A stretch of DNA of 64,000 nucleotides from Agromyces sp. Leaf222 (GTDB taxonomy: Bacteria > Actinomycetota > Actinomycetes > Actinomycetales > Microbacteriaceae): the NCBI RefSeq assembly GCF_001421565.1, contig NZ_LMKQ01000001.1, positions 369,277-433,276 on the forward strand, given 5' to 3'. A program made the position numbers and the translations under genes. Shown here piece after piece: positions 25,840 through 34,627 of this stretch; positions within the stretch are counted from its first letter, which is position 1, and each line of letters opens with the position of its first letter. Under the pieces are notes generated by a model, which worked only from the letters and a program-made list of their open reading frames with translations, was not told where the DNA came from and did no database searches.

Positions 25840-27609
25840 TCAGGCGGCGGATGCCTCGAGCACGGCCATCGCCGCATTGTGTCCGCCGATGCCGCTCACC
25901 GCGCCGCCGCGCACCGCACCCGATCCGCAGAGCAGGACGCGCGGATGCCGCGTCGCCACGCCCCATCGTTCGGCGGGCGTCGTGAGCGACGCGCCGGGCT
26001 CCGCCCACGGCCACGACAGCGGTCCGTGGAAGATGTTGCCGCCCGGCATCGCGAGCGCGTGCTCGAGATCGAGGGTCGTCTTCACCTCGATGCACGGCCT
26101 GCCGGCGGCATCCGTCGCGATGACGTCTTCGATGGGCTCGGCGAGCACGGAGTTCAGCGACGCGAGCACCTCGGCCTGCAGGCGCTTGCGCAGGCCGTCG
26201 TTGCCGAGGCGCTCGACGAGCCGGTGCGGCGCGTGCAGGCCGAAGACGGTGAGCGTCTGCCATCCGGCCTCGACGAGCTCGGGCGCGAGGATCGACGGGT
26301 CGCTCAGCGTGTGGCAGTAGATCTCGCAGGGCAGCGGTGACGGCACCTCGCCGCGCGCGGCCGTGCGGTAGGCGCGCGCGAGCTGCGACTCGAGCTCGTT
26401 GATGTGGAAGGTGCCCGCGAACGCGGCCTCTGGCGCGACCGACGTGTCGCGCAGGCGCGGCAGGCGGGTGAGCAGGAGGTTGACCTTCACCTGCGCGCCC
26501 TCCGGCATGTCGAGCTGACGCAGGCGCTCGCGCACCACGGCCGGGAGGCCGATCGGCACGTCGCGCGAGAACGGCGACTGGTTGCGCGGGGCGACGGCGG
26601 TGGGGTCGGATGCCGCGGAGGCCGATGTCGCGGGGGCCGCGGTCGCGACGGGCTCCGCCGCTCGGCGGGCGGCCTCGTCGGCGCCCGCGTCGAGCAGGCG
26701 GTCGAGCACCGCGGGGGCGACGTTCGCGAGCACGGTGCCCGCGGTCGCCTCGACCTCCACGGCGGAGCCGGAGGCATCCGTCGCCCGGTAGCGCACGCGC
26801 CCCTCGACGTCGACGGAGAGCACCTCGGCGCCCGTCACGAGCTCGGCACCGGCCTCGTGGGCCGCTCGTGCGAGCTCGCCGGTGACGGCGCCCATGCCGC
26901 CGACGGGCACGTCCCAGTCGCCGGTGCCGCCGCCGATCACGTGGTACAGGAAGCACCGGTTCGCGTCGAGCGACGGGTCGTCGAGCTCGGTGAACGTGCC
27001 GATGAGGCTGTCGGTCGCGACGACGCCGCGCACGAGGTCGCTCGTGAAGCGGGCGTCGACGACCTCGCCCAGCGGCCGCTCGACGAACGCCGACCAGGCC
27101 TCTTCGTCGGCCACGAGTGCACGAGCCTCGTCACGGGTCGGCAGTGGCTCGGTGAGCGTCGGGAAGAGGCGCTCGGCCAGCCGCGCGGTGCCGGCGTAGA
27201 ACGAGGCCCAGGCCGCGGCATCCGCTTCGGCATCGACCCGTGCGAAGGCGGCGACGGATGCCTCGGGCGAGGCGTCGGCGTCGATGAGCAGGCCGCGCGA
27301 CGGGTCGCGGGGGTCGGGCGTGTACGACGAGAAGCGTCGGCGCACGAGCCGGATGTCGAGCGAGAGGTCGTCGATGATGCGCTGCGGCAGCAGGCTGACG
27401 AGGTAGGAGTAGCGCGAGAGGCGGGCGTCGACGCCGTCGAACGCCTGCGCCGAGACGGCGGCGCCGCCGAGGTGGTCGTCGCGTTCGAGCAGCAGCACGC
27501 GGCGGCCGGCTCTCGCGAGATAGGCGGCGGCGGTGAGGCCGTTGTGCCCTCCGCCGACGATCACGACGTCGTGGTCTGCGGAGGCGTTGCCTGGCTGGGG
27601 GAAGGACAT
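25840..27609 (-). CDS. FAD-dependent phytoene desaturase/PYROXD2-like oxidoreductase
   Basis: 589 residues from ATG 27609. N-terminal VVIVGGGHNGLTAAAYLARAGRRVLLLE is the FAD-binding motif of the carotenoid desaturase/amine oxidase superfamily, and the C-terminal RVLLCGSGAVRGGAVSGIGGHNAAMA closes the flavin site. Length and motifs fit the PYROXD2 group rather than true carotenoid enzymes; no carotenoid genes are nearby. An Ala-rich insertion (PVATAAPATSASAASD) interrupts the middle. Reaction unknown. A perfect TetR-type palindrome lies 74 bases upstream, shared with the divergent secreted protein gene. Confidence 0.85.
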   Translation of the reverse strand: MSFPQPGNASADHDVVIVGGGHNGLTAAAYLARAGRRVLLLERDDHLGGAAVSAQAFDGVDARLSRYSYLVSLLPQRIIDDLSLDIRLVRRRFSSYTPDPRDPSRGLLIDADASPEASVAAFARVDAEADAAAWASFYAGTARLAERLFPTLTEPLPTRDEARALVADEEAWSAFVERPLGEVVDARFTSDLVRGVVATDSLIGTFTELDDPSLDANRCFLYHVIGGGTGDWDVPVGGMGAVTGELARAAHEAGAELVTGAEVLSVDVEGRVRYRATDASGSAVEVEATAGTVLANVAPAVLDRLLDAGADEAARRAAEPVATAAPATSASAASDPTAVAPRNQSPFSRDVPIGLPAVVRERLRQLDMPEGAQVKVNLLLTRLPRLRDTSVAPEAAFAGTFHINELESQLARAYRTAARGEVPSPLPCEIYCHTLSDPSILAPELVEAGWQTLTVFGLHAPHRLVERLGNDGLRKRLQAEVLASLNSVLAEPIEDVIATDAAGRPCIEVKTTLDLEHALAMPGGNIFHGPLSWPWAEPGASLTTPAERWGVATRHPRVLLCGSGAVRGGAVSGIGGHNAAMAVLEASAA

Positions 27610-27682
27610 GTCACGAGCGTAGGCGACGTGGCGCGTGCGCCTCGAACGCCGTACGTGCACCCCGAAATGGGGGCAAAAGAAA

Positions 27683-27700
27683 TTACTGACAAGTCAGTAA
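27683..27700. promoter_or_regulatory. Perfect 18-bp palindromic operator with no adjacent regulator
   Basis: TTACTGACAAGTCAGTAA is a perfect palindrome of 8-bp arms around AA. It overlaps CTGACA (27686-27691), a -35-like box 18 bases before TATGCT (27710-27715), a likely promoter of the gene at 27825. It is also upstream of the divergent flavoprotein. The shape is that of a TetR-family operator, but no TetR gene is adjacent. Confidence 0.82.
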
Positions 27701-27824
27701 GTGTTCCAATATGCTGACCTCGCGACCGCGCCGAGGATGGCGTCGGCCGTGCACCACCTCGCACTGACCCGGTACAACGGCGGCGCGATCTGCCGCCGGC
27801 CGACGTTCAAAGGAGAACTCTGTG

Positions 27825-30224
27825 ATGCATCGCAATCGGGCGGACCATCCGCCCACCCGCCACGGGCGGCTGATCGGCGCCGGCGCGACGATCGCCGCGC
27901 TGGCCATCGCCGGCAGCACGCTCGGCGCGGTCCCCGCCTACGCCGCCGAGCCCGACTTCGGGCCCAACGTCACGATCTTCGACGAGACGTGGACCGCCGA
28001 CCAGATCAGCGCGGCCCTCATGGCCGCGTCGACCGAGGCGGAGTTCAGCCTCAACCGGCACCAGTTCTTCTTCAAGCCGGGCACCTACGGATCCGCGGCC
28101 GGCCAGGACAACCCCGCCACGGCGACCGGCATCGTCAACTCCGAGCTCGGCTACTACCAAGCGGTCGCCGGACTCGGAGCATCGCCTGAGGACGTGCGCA
28201 TCAACGGCGCGATCCACGTCGAGCCCGTTCGCCAGTGCGAGGCGAACCCGTGGGACTGCCAGCAGCCCGGCTCGCTCACGCGGTTCTGGCGGTCGATGTC
28301 GAACCTGACGTTCAACCCCATCCAGCGCCCGGTCGGGGTCGACGCGAACCGCCCGTTCCCGAGCGGCATCACGAACGCCCACCAGATGCGCTTCGCCGTG
28401 TCGCAGGCCGCGCCGCTGCGCCGCATCAACATCGAGGGCGACCTCACGCTGATGGGCCGTGTCGGCGAGTACGCCTCCGGCGGCTACCTCGCGAACTCGA
28501 AGGTCTCCGGTGAGATCCTCAGCGGCTCGCAGCAGCAGTGGTTCACCCGCGACTCGACCGTCGGCACGTGGAACGGCGGTGTCTGGAACATGGTGTTCTC
28601 GGGCGTCGACGGCGCTCCGGCGACCGACTTCGGGCCCCTGCCCGGCGGCGGCAACGGCAACAAGACGAACATCGGCGACACCCCGATCAACCGCGAGACG
28701 CCGTTCCTCTACCTCGACGGCGACGACTACAAGGTGTTCGTGCCGAAGGCCAAGCAGGACACGAGCGGCCACGACTGGTCGACGGATGCCTCGGCCGGGG
28801 AGTCGATCTCCATCGACGACTTCTTCATCGCGCACGAGGGCGCCACGGCTGCGCAGCTGAACGCCGCGCTCGCCTCGGGCAAGCACCTGCTGATCACGCC
28901 CGGCGTCTACTCCCTCGACGCACCGCTCCAGGTGGACGATGCCGGCACCGTGGTGCTCGGACTCGGCTACGCCTCGCTCGTGCCCACCGCGGGCAACGCG
29001 GCGATCGAGGTCGGCGACGTCGCCGGCGTGAAGATCGCCGGACTCACGATCGACGCCGGCGAGGTGCTCTCCGACGTGCTGCTGAAGGTCGGCCCCGACG
29101 GCGCGAGCGCGTCCGACGCAGCCGACCCGACGACGCTCAGCGACGTGTTCATCCGCGTCGGCGGCCCGTGGGCCGGCAAGGCCACGACCAGCATCGAGGT
29201 CAACAGCCCCGACACGCTGCTCGACCACATCTGGGCCTGGCGCGCCGACCACGGCGATGGCGTCGGCTGGACCTCGAACGTGGGCGACCACGGCGTCGTC
29301 GTGAACGGCGACGACGTCACCGCGCTCGGCCTCTTCGTCGAGCACTACCAGAAGAACCAGGTGATCTGGAACGGCGAGCGCGGACGCACCGTGTTCTTCC
29401 AGAGCGAGATCCCGTACGACCCGCCCACCCAGGGCGCGTACATGGACGGCACCCGTCTCGGCTACGCGGCGTACCGCGTCGGCGACCAGGTGCGGCACCA
29501 CCTCGCGCAGGGCGTCGGCGTGTACTCGTTCTTCGACGCGCAGTACAACCAGAGCCAGAACATCTACGTCGAGAGCGGCGTCCAGGTGCCGCAGCGACCG
29601 GGTGTGCGCATCGAGTCCGCGGTCTCGGTCATGCTCAACGGCACGGGCGGCATCAACCACATCGTCAACGACCAGGGCGATGCGGCGCACGCGCCGGGCG
29701 GCGGCATCTCGAAGTTCCTCGCGGTCTACGAGACGGCGGTCGACCCGAACGCGCAGAGCCTGCAGGTGACCGTGCCCGAGGGCGCGCCCGGCGAGTTCGT
29801 CTGGAGCATCGACGGCACGAACGACATCGTCGACCTCGGCACGGCCGTCGAGAACGGCGACCACTTCGCGGCCAGCGGCTCGATCAACCCGGTGCGCGTC
29901 ACCGACACGCGCCGGAGCGCAGCACCGTGGTCGGTCTCGGCGCAGGTCGGCGACTTCGACTCGCCGGTGGCCTCGTTCTCGGGCAAGTACCTCGGCTGGA
30001 CGCCGAAGGTCACCGAGGCCGGAGGCGGAGCCGTCGCGGGCGGGGCCGTGCAGTCGGGCTTCATCGGCGGCAACGGCCTGGCAGACTCGTCGACGCTCGG
30101 CAACGCGCCGTCGGGCCACGAGCGCGGATCTGCCAAGCTCGGAGCCGACCTCGATCTGCGGATCCCGGTCAGCGCCACCGACGGCACCTACCGCGCCACC
30201 CTCACGATCACCGGCCTCGGCTGA
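27825..30224 (+). CDS. Secreted beta-helix (pectate-lyase-like) protein with WxL-like C-terminus
   Basis: 799 residues; start ATG 27825 (or GTG 27822) after AGGAGA. Signal peptide ends near AYAAEP. The body from about residue 130 to 600 has the strand-rich pattern of right-handed beta-helix proteins (GVKIAGLTIDAGEVLSDVLLKVG, SPDTLLDHIWAWRADHGDGVGW). The last 110 residues (APWSVSAQVGDF, FSGKYLGWTPKV, then LGADLDLRIPVSATDGTYRATLTI) resemble the WxL cell-surface domain, with degenerate W-x-V/W-x-P motifs. The next gene encodes a DUF916 protein, the known partner of WxL domains. Probably a wall-associated carbohydrate-binding or -degrading protein. The catalytic activity is not evident. Confidence 0.8.
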   Translation: MHRNRADHPPTRHGRLIGAGATIAALAIAGSTLGAVPAYAAEPDFGPNVTIFDETWTADQISAALMAASTEAEFSLNRHQFFFKPGTYGSAAGQDNPATATGIVNSELGYYQAVAGLGASPEDVRINGAIHVEPVRQCEANPWDCQQPGSLTRFWRSMSNLTFNPIQRPVGVDANRPFPSGITNAHQMRFAVSQAAPLRRINIEGDLTLMGRVGEYASGGYLANSKVSGEILSGSQQQWFTRDSTVGTWNGGVWNMVFSGVDGAPATDFGPLPGGGNGNKTNIGDTPINRETPFLYLDGDDYKVFVPKAKQDTSGHDWSTDASAGESISIDDFFIAHEGATAAQLNAALASGKHLLITPGVYSLDAPLQVDDAGTVVLGLGYASLVPTAGNAAIEVGDVAGVKIAGLTIDAGEVLSDVLLKVGPDGASASDAADPTTLSDVFIRVGGPWAGKATTSIEVNSPDTLLDHIWAWRADHGDGVGWTSNVGDHGVVVNGDDVTALGLFVEHYQKNQVIWNGERGRTVFFQSEIPYDPPTQGAYMDGTRLGYAAYRVGDQVRHHLAQGVGVYSFFDAQYNQSQNIYVESGVQVPQRPGVRIESAVSVMLNGTGGINHIVNDQGDAAHAPGGGISKFLAVYETAVDPNAQSLQVTVPEGAPGEFVWSIDGTNDIVDLGTAVENGDHFAASGSINPVRVTDTRRSAAPWSVSAQVGDFDSPVASFSGKYLGWTPKVTEAGGGAVAGGAVQSGFIGGNGLADSSTLGNAPSGHERGSAKLGADLDLRIPVSATDGTYRATLTITGLG

Positions 30225-30263
30225 TCGGGTTCGGGCCGGCTCCGGCCGGCCCGGATCACCCTG

Positions 30264-30296
30264 GCCGGGCGGGCGCGTGTGCGGCGCCCGCCCGGC
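30264..30296 (+). terminator. Hairpin between beta-helix gene and DUF916 gene
   Basis: Arms GCCGGGCGGGCGC (30264-30276) and its exact complement (30284-30296) around a 7-base loop. It lies inside the two-gene operon, so it may attenuate expression of the downstream anchor protein relative to the secreted protein rather than end transcription fully. Confidence 0.72.
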
Positions 30297-30334
30297 ACCC
30301 CTCCCACCACCCTCGACGACGAGGAGCACCACCC

Positions 30335-31495
30335 ATGCGCACCGCGCCCCCCACCGACATCCGCCATCTCCGCCGCCGTCGCGCCGTGCTCGCGGGGGGT
30401 GTCGCTGCCGGGCTCGCCCTGGCGCTCGCGTTCGCGGGCGGCACGGCCCCCGCCTTCGCGGAGGGAGAAGACGGCCCGGAGGTCACCTGGGGCGTGCGCA
30501 CGGCCGACGGCGCCTGGGGCGACGGGCGCGAGAACTACGCCTACGAGGTCGACGCGGGCGAGACCCTCGAGGACGCCCTCATCATCGCGAACCACGACGC
30601 GGTGCCGATCGAGCTCGACGTCTACGCCGCCGACGCGTTCACCACCGCCGACGGCCAGCTCGACGTCGCGGCCCGCGACGTGCGCCCGCGCGAACTCGGC
30701 GCCTGGGCGGTGCCCGCGGCCGACCGCGTGACCGTGCAGCCCGGCGAGGCCGTGGAGGTGCCCTTCACGATCGACGTGCCGGCCAACGCGACGCCCGGAG
30801 ACCACGCCGGCGGCATCCTGACCTCGCTGGCCACCCCCGAGGTCGAGAACGGCCTGTCCGTCGACCGCCGACTCGGCATCCGCATCCACCTGCGCGTCGG
30901 CGGCGAACTCGCGCCCGCGCTCGCGATCGACGACCTGCACGTCGACTACGCCGGAACCCTGAACCCGTTCGGCACGGGCGCCGCGACCGTGTCGTACACC
31001 GTGCGCAACGCGGGCAACACGCGGCTCGCTGCAGCGCAGGACGTCGCGCTGACCGGTCCGTTCGGCATGCTCCCGGTGAACGCATCGGGCGTCGCCGACG
31101 TTCCCGAACTCCTGCCGGGCGAGACCTGGCCGGTCGAGGTCGAGGTCGAGGGCGTCGTGCCGGCGTTCGTGCTGACGGCCGCCGTGGCGCTCGACCCCGT
31201 CTCGCCGACCGAGACGAAGCCCGTGCCGAAGTCCGTCGAGGAGGCCGCCTCGACCGCGGCCGTGCCGTGGACGCTGCTCGCGCTCGTGCTGCTGCTCGCC
31301 GCGGCGATCTTCGTCTGGGTGCGACTCGGACGACGACGCCGTGCCCAGCGCAAGGTCCGCGAGGACGCCCGCGTGCAGGAGGCCGTCGACCGGGCGCTGC
31401 GCGAGCGCGAGGCCGCGACGACCCCGCAGCCCGAGCCGGCGCCCGCCGTCGAGCCGGCGCCGGAGCCCGAGCGGGCGCCCGAGCCGGTCACGTGA
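30335..31495 (+). CDS. DUF916 (WxL-interacting) membrane-anchored surface protein
   Basis: 386 residues from ATG 30335 (GAGGAG upstream). A signal peptide (to about residue 42, AFAEG) is followed by a DUF916-like domain: VTWGVRTADGAW, ENYAYEVDAGETLEDALIIAN, then VEVPFTIDVPANATPGDHAGGILTSL. A second Ig-like domain follows, then a membrane segment VPWTLLALVLLLAAAIFVWV, an Arg-rich stop-transfer and a Pro/Glu/Ala-rich cytoplasmic tail. In Firmicutes, DUF916 proteins hold WxL proteins at the cell surface. The pairing with the WxL-like protein suggests the same here. Its stop (31493-31495) lies in an inverted repeat. Confidence 0.87.
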   Translation: MRTAPPTDIRHLRRRRAVLAGGVAAGLALALAFAGGTAPAFAEGEDGPEVTWGVRTADGAWGDGRENYAYEVDAGETLEDALIIANHDAVPIELDVYAADAFTTADGQLDVAARDVRPRELGAWAVPAADRVTVQPGEAVEVPFTIDVPANATPGDHAGGILTSLATPEVENGLSVDRRLGIRIHLRVGGELAPALAIDDLHVDYAGTLNPFGTGAATVSYTVRNAGNTRLAAAQDVALTGPFGMLPVNASGVADVPELLPGETWPVEVEVEGVVPAFVLTAAVALDPVSPTETKPVPKSVEEAASTAAVPWTLLALVLLLAAAIFVWVRLGRRRRAQRKVREDARVQEAVDRALREREAATTPQPEPAPAVEPAPEPERAPEPVT

Positions 31496-31551
31496 TGTCG
31501 CGCGAACCGCCGCCACCCGCATCGGGAGGGAGCAGTCCGCGCGACATCACG
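31491..31551. terminator. Inverted repeat between convergent genes, 14-bp arms
   Basis: CGTGATGTCGCGCG (31491-31504) and its exact complement (31538-31551) surround 33 bases. It sits between the convergent DUF916 and ABC permease genes and could terminate both. The long centre and the fact that it supplies the DUF916 stop codon recall the dispersed palindromic elements elsewhere in the window. Confidence 0.7.
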
Positions 31552-31573
31552 GGTTCGGAGTGGGGAGCCCCGC

Positions 31574-32356
31574 TCAGCGGGCCCGGCGCATCGACCGCAC
31601 CCCGACGAACACGCCGACGGCGCAGGTGGCGATCGCCGCGATGACGCCGCCGAGCACGCTCGGGTCCGCGAAGTCGCCGGCGAGCAGGGCGCGCTCGGCA
31701 TCGACGAGGTAGCTCAGCGGGTTGACGGCGGCCGCGACCTGCATCCATCCCGGGCCGTCCTCGAGCGGCAGCAGCATGCCCGACAGGATCATCAGGGGGA
31801 ACAGCACCGTCTGGTGCACCATCCAGAACATCCAGTCGCGGTTGCGGCAGGCGAGGGCGAGGGCGTAGCTCAGGGCGCCGAAGCCGATGCCGAACACGGC
31901 GAGCATGGAAAGGCCGGCGATGAGCCCCGGCACGTCGACGCTGAAGCCGAACGGCACGGCGACGAGCACCACGATCGTGCCCTGGATCACGAGCGGCACG
32001 ACCTCCTTCAGCGCTCGGCCGACGAGCAGCGCGCTCCGCGAGAGCGGGGCGACGAGCGTGCGCTCGTGCGATCCGGTCTGCATCTCGAACAGCAGGTTCG
32101 CGCCGGTGCTCGCGGTGCCGAAGAGGGCGACCATCACGAGGATGCCGGGCACGAACCACTGCAGCGTGCTCGCGACGTCGCCGCCGGACGCGCCGACGAG
32201 CAGCGGACCGAACAGGCCGAGGAACACGAGCGGCTGCACGAGCGAGAAGATGACGCTGAACGGGTCGCGCACGAGCGGGCGGGTCTCGCGCACGTACACC
32301 GCGGCGGTGTCGCGCACGAAGCCGGTGGGGCGGGCGGTGGTGGATGTCGTGGTCAT
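31574..32356 (-). CDS. ABC-2 type transporter permease, daunorubicin-resistance type
   Basis: 260 residues from ATG 32356. Six hydrophobic segments with the ABC-2/DrrB features: SVIFSLVQPLVFLGLFGPLL, GSHERTLVAPLSRSALLVGR and the LPLEDGPGWMQVAAAVNPLSYLVDAERALL block. Forms an exporter with the ATPase encoded upstream. Likely exports drugs or lipids. Confidence 0.9.
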   Translation of the reverse strand: MTTTSTTARPTGFVRDTAAVYVRETRPLVRDPFSVIFSLVQPLVFLGLFGPLLVGASGGDVASTLQWFVPGILVMVALFGTASTGANLLFEMQTGSHERTLVAPLSRSALLVGRALKEVVPLVIQGTIVVLVAVPFGFSVDVPGLIAGLSMLAVFGIGFGALSYALALACRNRDWMFWMVHQTVLFPLMILSGMLLPLEDGPGWMQVAAAVNPLSYLVDAERALLAGDFADPSVLGGVIAAIATCAVGVFVGVRSMRRAR

Positions 32357-32473
32357 GATGAAAGTCCTTCGCTTCGTGAGAACAGGGCGTTCTCGGGCGG
32401 GCGTTGCGTGTGGTTCGTGAGTCGGTGCCGGATGCCGCGTGGGCACCTGTCTTCGTGGTGCAGGCGGTGGCGG

Positions 32474-33484
32474 TCAGGCCGCGACGGCCGCGACGGCCTC
32501 GGCCGCGGCGGGGTCGGCCGGTGCGGCGTGCGCGGCCTCCTCGCGGAGGCTCCGGCCGGTGAGGGCGAGGAACACGTCGTCGAGCGTCGGCTGCCGGTGG
32601 GTCGCCGCGACGACGTCGAGGCCGGCGTCGCCGAGCTCGCGGATCCACGTGGGCAGCGCGCGGTCGCCGCCCTGCGCGGTGACGGCGACCACGCGGGGGT
32701 CGCCCGCCTCGACGGCGCCGCCGATGCGCGCGGCGGCGGCCGCGGCATCCGTCGTCGAATCGAACGACAGCGTCACCCGGTCGCCCGCGAGCGACGCCTT
32801 GAGCGCGTCGGCCGTGTCGTCGGCGATGACCGTGCCGTGGTCCATGACCATGACGCGCTCGGCGAGCTGGTCGGCCTCGTCGAGGTAGTGCGTGGTGAGG
32901 AAGATCGTCGTGCCGGTCGCGCGGCGGAGGTCGACGATGTGCTCCCACAGGTTGGCCCTGCTGTGCGGGTCGAGGCCGGTCGAGGGCTCGTCGAGGAACA
33001 GCAGCTCCGGCCGGTGGATGAGCCCCAGCGCGATGTCGAGCCGGCGCTTCTGGCCGCCCGAGAGCGCCTGCACGGTTCGCGTCGCGACCTGTTCGAGCTC
33101 GAGCGACTCGATGAGCTCGGCCACCCTCGCCCTGGTCTCGCGGCGGCCCATGCCGTAGAACGCGCCCTGCGCGAGCAACTCGTCGCGCACGCGCTGCGTG
33201 TGGCCGCCCGAGTTGCCCTGGCCGACGTAGCCGATGCGACGGCGCACACCAGCGGCATCCGAGCGGATGTCGCAGCCGGCGACGGTCGCCTCGCCCGCGG
33301 TCGGCGGCAGCAGGGTCGTGAGCATGCGGAGCGTCGTCGACTTGCCGGCCCCGTTCGGGCCGAGGAACGCGACGAGCTCTCCCTCGCCGACGGCGAGGTC
33401 GAGGGGGCGGACGGCCTCGACGGTCTGCCCCTTGGAGCGGAATGTCTTCGTCAGGCCTCGTGCGGTGATCATCTGGTTCGTCAT
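32474..33484 (-). CDS. ABC transporter ATP-binding protein, daunorubicin-resistance type
   Basis: 336 residues from ATG 33484; an in-frame ATG at 33505 would add seven residues and abut the operator. Walker A GPNGAGKST, signature LSGGQKRRLDIA and Walker B LLFLDEPSTGLD are intact. The C-terminal LDDVFLALTGRSLREEAAHAAPAD tail is that of DrrA-type exporters. Pairs with the permease at 31574. Divergent from a WYL regulator whose likely operator lies at 33507-33523. Confidence 0.92.
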   Translation of the reverse strand: MTNQMITARGLTKTFRSKGQTVEAVRPLDLAVGEGELVAFLGPNGAGKSTTLRMLTTLLPPTAGEATVAGCDIRSDAAGVRRRIGYVGQGNSGGHTQRVRDELLAQGAFYGMGRRETRARVAELIESLELEQVATRTVQALSGGQKRRLDIALGLIHRPELLFLDEPSTGLDPHSRANLWEHIVDLRRATGTTIFLTTHYLDEADQLAERVMVMDHGTVIADDTADALKASLAGDRVTLSFDSTTDAAAAAARIGGAVEAGDPRVVAVTAQGGDRALPTWIRELGDAGLDVVAATHRQPTLDDVFLALTGRSLREEAAHAAPADPAAAEAVAAVAA

Positions 33485-33506
33485 ACCTGCAGTCTTCTCG
33501 GCCATG

Positions 33507-33523
33507 CGGACAGTTCCTGTCCG
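33507..33523. promoter_or_regulatory. Palindromic operator for WYL regulator / ABC exporter
   Basis: Arms CGGACAG (33507-33513) and CTGTCCG (33517-33523) around TTC, a perfect palindrome. It lies in the 60 bases between the divergent ABC ATPase and WYL regulator starts, so it can control both. Confidence 0.8.
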
Positions 33524-33544
33524 GTTTCGCGAGAGAATTCAGGT

Positions 33545-34567
33545 ATGGCCGCAACCACCTCGAGGACCCTCGAACTGCTCTCGCTGCTGCAGAGCCACCG
33601 GCACTGGACCGCCCGCGAACTCGTCGACCGCCTCGACGTCAGCGACCGCACCCTGCGGCGCGACGTCGAGCGGCTGCGCGAGCTCGGCTACGGCATCGAG
33701 TCGCTGCGGGGAAGTGCAGGCGGCTACCGCCTCGAAGCCGGAACCGGGCTGCCGCCGCTGCTGCTCACCGACGACGAGGGCGTCGCGATCGCCGTGGGCC
33801 TGCGCTCGCAGGCGACCGCCGGACTGCGCGGTGCCGAGCACACCACGCTCAGCGCGCTCGCGAAGATCGAGCAGGTGCTGCCCGCCGCCCTCCGTCGCCG
33901 CATCGAGGCGCTGCAGTCGCACGCGGCGGTCGGCACGGGCGGCGTCGGGTCGGCGCGTTCCGCCCGCCCGTCGCCCGAGATCGATTCCGAGCTGCTCGGC
34001 CTGCTCGCGCTGGCGTGCCGCGATTCCGAGCGACTGCGGTTCCGGTACACGGATGCCGCGGGCGAGGCATCCGCTCGCGTGGTCGAGCCCTACCGGCTCG
34101 TGCCCGTCGCCCGCCGCTGGTACCTGCTCGCGTTCGACCGCGACCGCGACGACTGGCGCACGTTCCGCCTCGACCGCATGAGCGAGCCGTTCCAGACGCG
34201 CGTGAACTTCGCGCCACGGCCCATGACCGACGACGAGGCGCGCGAACGCGTCGAACACGCCCTGCGCTGGCGCGAGCGCGGCGTCTCGGCGCGGGTCGTC
34301 GCCGCGATCCCGAGGGAGGACCTCGTCGCGCACCTCGGCTGGTACGGGCGGGACGTCGTGGAGATCGACGCCGGCCACTGCGCCTGGCCGCTCGAGGCCG
34401 ACGCCGTCGAGAACCTCGTCATGGCGCTGATGTGGATGCCGCGCGGCGTCGAGTACCGCGTCGAGGGGTCGCCGGAGGTGCTCGCGTTCCTCGCCGAGCA
34501 GGCGTCGCGGTTCGCGGCCGCCGCGCCGGCCGCCGCGCCGGCCCCCGCGCCGTCCGCTGGGGCCTGA
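33545..34567 (+). CDS. HTH/WYL-domain transcriptional regulator
   Basis: 340 residues from ATG 33545. N-terminal winged helix of the HTH_11/DeoR kind (RTLELLSLLQSHRHWTARELVDRLDVSDRTLRRDVERLRELG), then a WYL domain (RLRFRYTDAAGEASARVVEPYRLVPVARRWYLLAFDRDRDDWRTFRLDRM) and a C-terminal WCX extension. WYL regulators sense small molecules or nucleic acids. Divergent position and the palindrome between them make it the likely regulator of the exporter genes. An Ala/Pro-rich tail ends the protein. Confidence 0.92.
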   Translation: MAATTSRTLELLSLLQSHRHWTARELVDRLDVSDRTLRRDVERLRELGYGIESLRGSAGGYRLEAGTGLPPLLLTDDEGVAIAVGLRSQATAGLRGAEHTTLSALAKIEQVLPAALRRRIEALQSHAAVGTGGVGSARSARPSPEIDSELLGLLALACRDSERLRFRYTDAAGEASARVVEPYRLVPVARRWYLLAFDRDRDDWRTFRLDRMSEPFQTRVNFAPRPMTDDEARERVEHALRWRERGVSARVVAAIPREDLVAHLGWYGRDVVEIDAGHCAWPLEADAVENLVMALMWMPRGVEYRVEGSPEVLAFLAEQASRFAAAAPAAAPAPAPSAGA

Positions 34568-34627
34568 GCGGGGGCCGATCCGGGCATCGGGGTGGCGGAT
34601 GTCGGTGGGCGGGCGTTTCATGGGCGC

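Noticed and set aside
31814..33544. N-terminal extension of the WYL regulator across the ABC exporter genes
   Set aside because: The open frame continues upstream but runs antisense to two real genes; ATG 33545 begins the helix-turn-helix.
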